A stretch of 64,000 nucleotides of DNA. Origin: Rhynchopus euleeides (Eukaryota; Euglenozoa; Diplonemea; Diplonemida; Diplonemidae). The DNA lies in NCBI GenBank assembly GCA_963210315.1, contig OY723287.1, forward strand, positions 434,001-498,000. The letters are read 5' to 3'. The first letter of the stretch is position 1. Every line of letters starts with the position of its first letter. This document shows, one piece after another, positions 19,503-28,651 of the stretch. Both the position numbers and the translations under genes were made by a program. The notes below the pieces were generated by a model, which was not told where the DNA came from, searched no databases, and was given only the letters and a program-made list of their open reading frames with translations.

Positions 19503-21597
19503 CCCCCTCACAGATTTCTTCTGCTGCACACACTCTTCGTGCGTTCTGCTTGTATATAGTGCTTCCGATTAAGTGTCTGTGTAATGCGCACTGCCTGCAT
19601 GTTGTGTGTGCATCACCAACAGAGCGGGTGCACCCCCTTTTTGATCTGTCACAGCGGCATACGCGCAAGGGCTTGGTGACAAGACAGGCACACCCCACAG
19701 GGGGGTCTGGGGCGGAGCCCCAGCCGTCGGAGGCCACAGTAGTGGATATCTGTTCACAGGTTGACATGATCCATGTCAATCCCCTGACCAAAGTCGGTGG
19801 GTCGTTGGGTCGATAGTTAGGAAGAGGGAAAAGGGGGGGGGGGACCGGTTATTGGTGGGTCGATGGTTCGATAGTTAGGAATTGCCCTGGTGGAGGGGGG
19901 AGGGCGGGGGGGGGGGGGGGGTCGCCGGATAAGTCTTGCAGTTCTCACTCCCCTGGACTGTGAACCGTGAACCCTGCTTAGCGGGTCCCTGTTTTGGGAC
20001 CACGGATGCATCCCATGGATCCTGCACCTTACCACCTCCCCATTTACTCTCTTTCCAGCGATTGGTCACTTTACTTTACGTTACCTTTGTGCTGAGCTGT
20101 CCGTGGCTTTTCACTGCTTCCGGTTGGGTTATTTATACTTGTGAAAAAAGACCTTTCTTTTAAACCACGCTGTGACCCCTGTGTGACACAGGGAACAAAA
20201 AAAACGCGATTTGTTTTTCCTTTTTGCTTTTCTTGCGGGGAGGGGAGGAGGGGGCGGGAGGTTGCTCACGTTGATTTTGTTAGGTTTGCAACGGCCATTC
20301 AACCCCCCCACGCAGGCACACGCATGAATGGTTTTGTTGCACTTGCAGACCGTGCATGGTGTCTGCATGACTGATACCATCTCCTGTGGCACGTGAACCT
20401 TTTTTTTGCAGCGCAGTTTCGACCGCACCGAACAGCCCGTCAATGCGCGAACACCACTGCAAACACACACACCGACACACGCAAAACACACATCAGGGTT
20501 CGGGGGCACGAGACTGAAGGTGGGGTAAGGAGAGCGCCTGAGAGTTCAGAAGGGTGCCAGTCAAACTGCCTGCATTTTCTGCCTGATGTTTCCTTCAAAA
20601 AAAATGAAACCTTTCAAGCCCTAGTGCCTAGTGCCGGCAGCTCTAACGATCCCAGTGGGGATCACTGGTATTTTCAACAGACAGCGCCATCTGCGATTCT
20701 GTTGCTATTCAGTGCAGACCGGCACCCACTGTTCAGTGCAGGCCGAACCGGGGCCCCTTTGGTACCACCTTCTTTTGTTTTGTCACATACACACTCACAC
20801 TCACACACCACAGATAATGCCCTGGTAACCTCACCTGATCTAGAAAGATTAACACCGCATGGCGCATCAGCAAAAAAATACATCCCCTTCACCCCCCCTC
20901 ACCCCCACTTCCGCGCTTACTCTTTGCGGGCTTCGACATTCACAACCGGCTCTGCCACTTGAGGTTCAGCAGGGGCCTGAGCTGCCCCCATCGCAGATGT
21001 ACGGTGCTATCACATTGCCGGCCTTCTCCCGAGACAGGGTAGGGGCCGTCCCGTTTGCAGCTCGACATCCGTTCATCCTTGTCACATCCTCGTTTCGTGA
21101 GTCTTTGCGAAGCGGTGCAGAGGAGGGGTAGCGTGCCCGGTTGCTCGCGCTGTGGCCTCTGGGGAGGACGCAGTGCGATGCCGCAGCTCGCTGGCCCAAA
21201 ACTGCAAAAAAAGAAAAACGAAGCGGTGCAGAAGAGTGTGATGTGCCGCATTTTTTTCCCAATCCATTTTTTCCCGGCAAACGAAGAAAGCCAGAGAGGG
21301 GGGCTCACGACGAGACGGCTGCCCTGCCCCCACCACCCCCCTCCTCCCTATCCATCGCACCGCATCGGGCGCTGCCTTTCCTCCGCAGAAGTGCCAAAGA
21401 CTCTCACGTGGCTACGCCGAACTAACAGTGCGCCAAATCCGGCAAAAACAAATCCCCCCCCCCCCCTGCCCCCAGCAGGCCCTCTCTATTGTTCGGGGTG
21501 CAGGGTAGGGTTCTCGCTTGGTGGGTATGCCCCGCAAGCACACCACGCACTCCCCCACCCTCACCTCCCCCCCGCCTCCCTTCCCACCCCTCACTGC
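19503..21597. other. Intergenic region, no gene seen
   Basis: Contains a TATATA-like run near 19553, a GGGGGTCTGGGGCGGAGCCCC hairpin motif at about 19698-19718 (same type as at 6040, 59380 and 60710), G-runs at 19830 and 19905, and a GTGCGCCAAATCCGG fragment at 21430. No convincing coding frame was found. Confidence 0.55.
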
Positions 21598-24500
21598 TCA
21601 GCTCTCATGGCTTTTGTATGTAGACACTGCAAGGGCGACATCTTCGAGTCCGAGGAGGATTGCCAGGTTGAACACATCGATCTGCCCGGAGCTAGCATAC
21701 GACGGGTACGCCGAACGCGACTTCCCGTTGAGGAGGTACTGCGCGCAGTTCGGGTGCCGTGCCAGGCAGGCGGCAGCCGCCGGCGTCGCGCCGTCCTTCT
21801 TCCGAGTCTGCGATACATCTGCGTTGTGGTCCACCAGAGCCTTCACCATTGCCAGCGACCCCTTCTCTGCGGCGAGGTGGAGTGGAAACGACCCATTCGC
21901 ATCAGCCCTGCACAGCGTCATCGGGTCAAACCTGGACGCCTCCTGGCAGCACCTCGGCGCGGTGTACACCACACACCAATGCGCCAGCGTGTAGTCATCC
22001 CCGGTGTGCGGTGCCACGTTGAGGGGCCTTGCGAACACCCGGGGATCCTCGCGGCTCACCGCAGCCAGCACGCGGTGCGCGTCGTGCTTCACGATGTTCA
22101 CAATCGCCTCGTCCCCCGTCACATGGTGGCTCCTGTGCACCGCGCGCAGCAGCGCCTCGTTGTTGGCACGGAAGCACAGCGACAGAGCCTCTCTGTAGAG
22201 CCGCAGCTCCTCATCGCCGCTGAGCGCAGACTCCGATGTGGAACCCTCGGGGAGCACGCCCACAATGGGCGGCATCAGCTGGGATACAAACCCGATTGCC
22301 TTGCCGTGCGACGCAGAAGACGGGCAGCACTGCAGGCACCGCACCAACGCTGTCAGGAGGGCTAACCTCCGGGTGGGCGAGGCCTGGGCACCGGCATCGG
22401 TGAGGGGAAACACCTTGGCGAGGGGCTGCAGCGCCTCGTCATCTGCTGTCTCGCAGAGGTAGTCCAGCGCGGAGTACCCCTGTGAGTCGGGCGTGAAGAG
22501 GAAGTTTGACTTGAGGCGGTTGAACCTTGCCTTCCCCTGCGCGTCCATCTTGTTGAACATCCGCATCACGGTGCTGGCGACGTGCTCCGCAGTCCCCTGG
22601 CTCAAGAAGGTGAGCCCCCCGAGCGGGGGCTGTGCGCAGCATGCGTGCGCAGGGCACAGCGATGCTTGATACACCCCGGCCCTCCTCACCACCGCGGCGT
22701 GGTGTTGCAGCATGCAGTGCAGGAATGTGTCGCCGTTGGCGTTTGTCTCAAACGGGTCGAACCAGGTGTCCCCCCGCGACTCCATCAAGACCACCTCCCG
22801 GGTGCGTTGGTCGTCCAGAGCGAGGGAGCGGAAAACAGTCGACTCCCCGCGGACATCCTTCTCGGAGTAGAGCTGGCGCAGCACGCCTGGCGAGGAAGCA
22901 TCTGCAAAAGGGGCAGGCAGGCCCGGAGCATCGGGGCCCGCCCCAGGCCTGGCGCCGCAGGGGTATGGGAGGTCCTCGCCGCAGATCTCCTGCACGCTCG
23001 CCAGGCGGAGGCGTTTTGCGCAGAGCTCGTCAGAGGCGTAGCTGATGGGGAGCCTGCCGAAGGAGTCGAATGTGAAGGGATTCCACCCCACCTCCAGCAG
23101 CTTCCGCACCAGGAGAGGGTTGCGGGAGGCCGCCGCACAGGCGAGGGGTGACGGAACCACAGGCTGTGTCGTGGAAATCCCCTGAGTCTTCAGGCAGAGC
23201 TCGATCAGCACCGCAGCCTTGACGGACCTCCCGACAGGCGTCATGGGCCCGCTGTATGCGTTAGATGCCTTCCCATCCCCCGGCACTATGGAGAGCCCCC
23301 CAGAGAGCGACAGAACATCCGCCCCTTGGGTGCCCTGCGACCCCAAGGTGCGTGAGGTGTCGCCTTTAATGTTCTGTGGGGAGGGTGGGAGGGACGTGTC
23401 CTCCGAACCCGTCACGCAGAGCTCGATGAGGCAGCAGATCGCGAGGTGGAGGAGCTGGAGGAATGTCAGAGGGGTGTCGTCGCCGCCACCGCCTGTTGAG
23501 GCCCCGTTGGCTTGGTGCATCGTGGAGGCGATGTCCTTTATGGTTTCAAACGCCTCGATGGAGCCTTTTATGGCGGCTTTGATGAGGGTGTGCCGCGCAG
23601 CATCCACCAACGCCCCCGCCTTTCTCTCGGGGTTCGGCACATCGGTGCTCAGCTGCAGGGCCTCCGCCGCCGCCACGATGCACCTCGGCAGGCTCGGGCT
23701 CCCCGAAACGGGCTTCCCACCACCACCCGGCTCGCTGGGGCTATAACCAAACTCGATCCTACCGTTTGCCAGGTGGGTCGGACTCCTCCCCCCTCCAGAG
23801 GCCCCAGACCCACTCTCCTGCGTCGAGCTGGCCTGGCTGGTGAGGCTGTCGCTCTGCTGGCCCAGCAGTGACCCGGAGCCTCCGTGTGAATGCTGCTGCT
23901 GGTGGCGGTGTCGGTGCGCCCCGTTTTTGCAGGAGCACACCGCAAGCGGCTCCTGCGCTGCAGGCATCCCCGCCTGCGGGCAGCCCTCCGCCTTCCCGGG
24001 GGTGCAGGTGTGGTGGGGTGGCGGTGCGTTCTCCGGTATCTCCGGCTTCCCTTTCCCCCCCACAGCGGCATCCCCTGCATCGGCAGAGCTCTTTGGGGCG
24101 AGCAGCTCCCAGACAGGCCGGAGCGAATCCCCCTCTTTGTAGATCTCGACGAGGGTGTCGCCCAGCTTCACCTCGCAGTCGCAGTTGAGGGTCGCGCTGT
24201 CGAGGTTGTGCTTCCCGAGGAAGAAGAAATGCGGCGCAATCCTGTGGAGCTGCGATTCCCCCTTCAGGGCGAGGCTCGGGAGCCTCCTCGGCTGGCTGTC
24301 GCAACCCGTGATGTCAAACAGCTTGTGCTTCAGGAGGAGTTTGAGGATCGGGCGGGACTGCGGGGCGGCCGGAACCTTGGAGGACCGGTGCAGCACGACA
24401 TCACACAGGGTGTCCTCCCCCGGGACACCCCCGCACACATTCTGCAGATCCTCGGGTGTGAACCCGAGCACCTCCCTTGCGGAGCGGGCCCCATTCCCCT

Positions 24501-26511
24501 CCTCCTCGAGAATGCACTCCAACACCGCCTCTGCAATGCGAGCCCTGCAGAACAGCACAGCTGTGAGAAATGCGGTGCGGAGAGTGTGCCTCCAGGACAC
24601 GCATGGATACTGCATAAACCGCTGCTCCGCAGCCTCCCCTCCTGACTGCTCCGCCCTGCGGTCCCAATAGGTTTTGTGGATGGCGAGGAGAAACTTCGTG
24701 TGCTCCAGCTGTCCCGCCTCCACAGCGCACGCGAGGGCGTCGTAACACGCCGTGTGGTATTCCGGAGCCCCATTCCCATCCCCACTGCGCGAAGGGGTTG
24801 CAGCGGCAGGGCTTGTGGCACGGCCCAACCAAGCATCTCTCTGTGTCTCGGAGAACCCAACCCCTTGGAAGATGCTCTGGCGAGACGCACGGAGAACCCA
24901 CTCGAGGGGATAGCCGTATCCGGGCAGGCCGTGCAACCCTTTGTGCAGCACATCGCGCCCCTCGGCATCCGCTGCAGAGGCGCCATGGAGGAGCACTACG
25001 GAGAAGACATCCTTCCATGTTGCGCTGTGCATCAACACCGTGGCGCCGAGTTTGTCCCGGCATGACACATCCGCGCCAAGATTGAGGAGGCGCTCTGCCA
25101 TATAAGCCCTCCCGAGCTGCACGCTGACAAGCAGTGAGGTGAACCCTCCGGTGTAACTCCGGGATGGAGTGAGGGCGACACGGTCATCCTTGTCTGCAAC
25201 GAGGAAGAAAGATCCATGGGGTGTGTCGTCTGGAAATGCCTGTGGAGGGAGCGTCCCAGCCGTATCGAGGATTTTGTCGAAAACGTTGGGGTGGTGGAAT
25301 AGGATGGCGAGGTCGAGCGCGGTGGAGCCGTGGTTGAGCTGCGTGTTGACACTCCCCCCGTGCACGATGAGGACCTCCGCGATGTCGACGCTCATTTCGA
25401 CATGGGATGCGACGCTGGCGCACAGAGCTGTCATCCCCGACGATGGCTCCCGGAAGTTCACATCCGCACCATACCCCACCAGCAGCTTCACCGCACCGAG
25501 ATTCCCCTCCGCGGCAGCCGCAACTAAAGGTGTGATCCCCCCGCCCGCTATATCGCCTGCAAAGCAGTGGTTCTCCCCGCTCCTCTTGCTGCAGTCAAAC
25601 CTGGCACCCGCACCCGATGCGATCCCCGAGAGGACGCGGTGCCTCTCCGAGGAGTATGTCGAGAGATGGTCGGGGTTTGCCCCATTGTTCAGCAGGATCT
25701 TCACAACATCGTTCCGCCCCTCGCACACCGCGCTCATTAGGGGCGTCCTCCCGAGGTAGTTCCGCTGCGCCAGCTCCTCCTCCCCGAAGGCGAGCGTGGT
25801 GGGGTCGAACTCCGGGTCCTCCAACACCCTCTTGATGAATGTCACAACATCCTCATGCGCCCCGGGGCGATCGCTGGAGGGGCGCCGGCTCGTCTCCACA
25901 ACCCTCTCTCTCTCGAAGGCCTTGATATCCGCCACAACCTCTTTATACCCTTTGCGGACAGGCTTCGTCCCGCCGTTGTTCAGCGTGTCGATCAGAAAGG
26001 AGAGATCCTCCAAGGCCCGCTCCTCCCCGATCTTATCGCTGATGCGCCGGGCGTGCTGCAGTGCTGCGATCCGGCGTGCCTCAGGGAGCTCCCCGGGGGT
26101 GATGACGTATGACTCGGTGTCAGGGCTGTGGTGGGTAACGCCGGCGTGGTCCTTCTCCAGGCAGGAGTTGCACAGCATATAGCTGTGCTTCTTGGAGTAG
26201 AAGATGAAGGGAAGGCTGTGGACGGGGCAGTTCGGCACGTCGTCCGACAGGCCCTTCACCACGGTGAGGAGGTTGTCGCCGGAGGCGGTGGGGAACACCG
26301 AGTCGACCCGGTCGTCAAGCCCGAGGACCTTGCCCCCATAAACCGCGCGCATGTCGCGGAGGTCATCCTTGGTGAAGATCTTGGCGTGCCGCGCCTGCAC
26401 ATCGCGGAGGACTTTGGAGAACCTGTCCTTCTTGCTGACACGCACAGACCCGACCTGCTTCAGCGGGTGCAGGATACGCACCAGGAGAGCATCTTTATCC
26501 CGCCCTTTCAT
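21598..26511 (-). CDS. Ubiquitin-like / B-box / ankyrin-repeat protein
   Basis: An intronless 1637-residue frame with a clear ATG. Residues 8-87 look like a ubiquitin-like beta-grasp domain (VSKKDRFSKVL, VYGGKVLGLDDRV, GDNLLTVVKG). Residues 95-128 form a B-box-like Cys/His cluster (CPVH, LCNSC, H, THH). Ankyrin repeats follow in blocks at about 250-290, 325-410, 455-500 and again near the end at about 1540-1605 (SFPLHLAAEKGSLAMVKALVDHNADV). A His/Ser/Gln-rich linker lies near 840-930. The B-box and ankyrins suggest a scaffold or ubiquitin-pathway adaptor, but there is no RING, so ligase activity cannot be claimed. A C/T tract ending in CAG lies 15 nt upstream of the ATG. Confidence 0.85.
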   Translation of the reverse strand: MKGRDKDALLVRILHPLKQVGSVRVSKKDRFSKVLRDVQARHAKIFTKDDLRDMRAVYGGKVLGLDDRVDSVFPTASGDNLLTVVKGLSDDVPNCPVHSLPFIFYSKKHSYMLCNSCLEKDHAGVTHHSPDTESYVITPGELPEARRIAALQHARRISDKIGEERALEDLSFLIDTLNNGGTKPVRKGYKEVVADIKAFERERVVETSRRPSSDRPGAHEDVVTFIKRVLEDPEFDPTTLAFGEEELAQRNYLGRTPLMSAVCEGRNDVVKILLNNGANPDHLSTYSSERHRVLSGIASGAGARFDCSKRSGENHCFAGDIAGGGITPLVAAAAEGNLGAVKLLVGYGADVNFREPSSGMTALCASVASHVEMSVDIAEVLIVHGGSVNTQLNHGSTALDLAILFHHPNVFDKILDTAGTLPPQAFPDDTPHGSFFLVADKDDRVALTPSRSYTGGFTSLLVSVQLGRAYMAERLLNLGADVSCRDKLGATVLMHSATWKDVFSVVLLHGASAADAEGRDVLHKGLHGLPGYGYPLEWVLRASRQSIFQGVGFSETQRDAWLGRATSPAAATPSRSGDGNGAPEYHTACYDALACAVEAGQLEHTKFLLAIHKTYWDRRAEQSGGEAAEQRFMQYPCVSWRHTLRTAFLTAVLFCRARIAEAVLECILEEEGNGARSAREVLGFTPEDLQNVCGGVPGEDTLCDVVLHRSSKVPAAPQSRPILKLLLKHKLFDITGCDSQPRRLPSLALKGESQLHRIAPHFFFLGKHNLDSATLNCDCEVKLGDTLVEIYKEGDSLRPVWELLAPKSSADAGDAAVGGKGKPEIPENAPPPHHTCTPGKAEGCPQAGMPAAQEPLAVCSCKNGAHRHRHQQQHSHGGSGSLLGQQSDSLTSQASSTQESGSGASGGGRSPTHLANGRIEFGYSPSEPGGGGKPVSGSPSLPRCIVAAAEALQLSTDVPNPERKAGALVDAARHTLIKAAIKGSIEAFETIKDIASTMHQANGASTGGGGDDTPLTFLQLLHLAICCLIELCVTGSEDTSLPPSPQNIKGDTSRTLGSQGTQGADVLSLSGGLSIVPGDGKASNAYSGPMTPVGRSVKAAVLIELCLKTQGISTTQPVVPSPLACAAASRNPLLVRKLLEVGWNPFTFDSFGRLPISYASDELCAKRLRLASVQEICGEDLPYPCGARPGAGPDAPGLPAPFADASSPGVLRQLYSEKDVRGESTVFRSLALDDQRTREVVLMESRGDTWFDPFETNANGDTFLHCMLQHHAAVVRRAGVYQASLCPAHACCAQPPLGGLTFLSQGTAEHVASTVMRMFNKMDAQGKARFNRLKSNFLFTPDSQGYSALDYLCETADDEALQPLAKVFPLTDAGAQASPTRRLALLTALVRCLQCCPSSASHGKAIGFVSQLMPPIVGVLPEGSTSESALSGDEELRLYREALSLCFRANNEALLRAVHRSHHVTGDEAIVNIVKHDAHRVLAAVSREDPRVFARPLNVAPHTGDDYTLAHWCVVYTAPRCCQEASRFDPMTLCRADANGSFPLHLAAEKGSLAMVKALVDHNADVSQTRKKDGATPAAAACLARHPNCAQYLLNGKSRSAYPSYASSGQIDVFNLAILLGLEDVALAVSTYKSHES

Positions 26512-26526
26512 ACAGCCTTAGGGTTC

Positions 26527-26590
26527 CTGCGCAGCATTGCAGAGGGTTGTTGGTAAGGGGGGGCGAGAGGGGGGAGGGGAAGGGGAAGGC
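26527..26590 (-). promoter_or_regulatory. Pyrimidine tract plus CAG acceptor before ankyrin gene
   Basis: On the minus strand a long C/T run (CCTTCCCCTTCCCCTCCCCC) is followed by CTGCGCAG, 15 nt before the ATG. It has the same geometry as upstream of biotin synthase. It fits a trans-splicing or 5'-UTR cis-splicing acceptor. Confidence 0.45.
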
Positions 26591-28651
26591 GGGGTGACAC
26601 ACGCGATGCAGCTAACACCCAGCAAGTTGGTTGGAAAAAAAAATGACAGTGCAGCCACAGCTGGGCGGGGGGGAGGGGAGGGGGAAGGGGGGAGAGTGGG
26701 GCCTCCCCGCTGTTCACACGCGTGCTAACCGAACCTATTTAGAGGCTTCTATACCTGTGTGGAGCTGGCCTCCCCTTTGGATCCCGCCCCCACCCGTCTG
26801 GATCGTGGGGAGGGGGGGGTGGCGGCAACAATGAATACAGTGGCAGCTAAAACCATTGTGCCTGCTGCGGCTGTTGGCTTTGGTTGTTTGCTTGTCTTTT
26901 GATGGGAAACGCCGGCTCTCCGAAAGGAAGGCATGTGAGAGAGGCGATGCAAAAAAATGCCCACCCTCTCTGCCGTGTTGCTTCGGCACCACACAGAGGG
27001 AATGCATAGCCCCTTCCCAGTCACTGCGATAGAGGCCAACGAGAACCGAACAGACCTTCATTCCCATATTCTTGATGCCACGCTGTCTTGCTTGTCACGC
27101 TTTGCCGTCGTGACCCCCCCCCCTTCTTCCCTTCTCATCACACCTCTAGTTTTTAAGTTGTTTTATAAGTTCCTTGCCCTCCCCGCCACCCCACCCCATT
27201 TCCCAGATGGTTTGCCACGATTTCTGCCACAAAACCTCACCTGACACAACACCGTCGCTTTTCTTCTTTGTACATACAGCAAAGGTCTACGGATTCTTAA
27301 AAATGTCTAAAAGGGGGTGGGGGATACGGTAGTGAAGAGAGGGGGGCTGGGAGTGTAGGGGGGAAACGGGGGCTTGTTTGTGCGCCAAAAAAACCCCCCC
27401 CCCCTCCCCGGGTGAAACAACTTTCGCGTGATTTGCCTGATGAAGGTTTGGTGTGGATGTGCTGAATGGATCTCAGAGAGAGAGACAGGGAGGCACCTGC
27501 AACCCACCCACTCTCCACCCAACCAGCAAACAGCTACCTCCTCCTCACCCCCCACCCCCCCAAGTGAGTCTAGCGGGGAGGAGCGGGAGGGGGTGCCATC
27601 CCAGGGTGAACACGTCGCATGGATATAAAGTGAGGGCAGCTGGGAAGGGATTGGGAGAGGGGGGGGGGGGATGATAGGTAAGAAAACCTGTTTGTTTTTT
27701 TTGAAAAAAGGGGGGGGGGGCTCCAATTGTGAGTTGGGGGGGGGGGGGGGGTGGTGGTGGTGGTGCAGTGTGCGTGTGTGTGCAGCGCGGTGGTGGTGGT
27801 GGTATTTTTTTTGCATCGAAGAGCAGGGGGGGGCTGTATTTTTTTCTCTCTCTCAGCGCAGTTTTCTAACACCACCACGGGTCGGTCATATCTACGTGGT
27901 GAGGGGCGAGGGATTTGGACACTCCATGGGGGAAGAACCCAGGCGAACTGGCGGCCTTTGGGGAGGAACGTCGCTCATCGAAAAGTGCAGAGAAGTTGAG
28001 TTGTGCCGAAGCGACACTGATTGCCGGACATTGTTGGCACTGATTTGGCAGCACCATGCCACACACCGAGCAAACTCTGATGCAAAAAAAAGTATCCTCC
28101 ATCCCCACTGTCCACGACACACCACACTTCCAGCCTCTTTCTCTCTCTCGCCTGATGGCGTTATCAGGATTCCATTTTCATTTTTGCGATTCGATTCTGA
28201 GTTCTAGGGCGGGGTGGGGGGCCGGCAGGGTGGGTCGTGGGGCGGGGGTGGGAAGCCCTTTTCGCTGCTCCATCTGGGCGATGAAAGTGCACAGCAGTGA
28301 GACACCTCCACACACACACACACCCCACCCTAACTCAATAGGAGTGTTGTGGTCTCACCGGGCACAGCTTATTTTTTTGGGCGCACAGAGAGCAAGGACA
28401 CCACGCACACCTCGCCTTGGCGATGTATATTTAACCGATTCTTGTCTGGTGGTGAAAGGGGTAAGTGTATACTAAAGAGCGGTGGAGGGGCGTCGCTCCT
28501 CTCTTCTTGTGTGGTTCAGGCCGTGGCAGTTGGGCGCTCTGCACCTCACAGCCACACGCGAATCTTTATTTTGGAGCGGTGTAGGGCACGCTGGGCAACT
28601 GGACTGTCACTCTTGATGTGCTCCACAGTTGCACCGAGCGAACTGATCTGA
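26591..28651. other. Spacer and probable 5' UTR of the retrotransposon
   Basis: No gene was recognised. It contains G-runs and a GGT microsatellite (27660-27800), a TTTGTGCGCCAAA fragment of the short interspersed repeat (27375), and TATATTTAA at 28427 about 220 bp before ORF1. The 5' end of the non-LTR element must lie somewhere here but cannot be placed without a second copy. Confidence 0.45.

Noticed and set aside
17601..19559. 652-codon plus-strand frame
   Set aside because: Antisense to the ART/NACHT part of the NLR-like gene.
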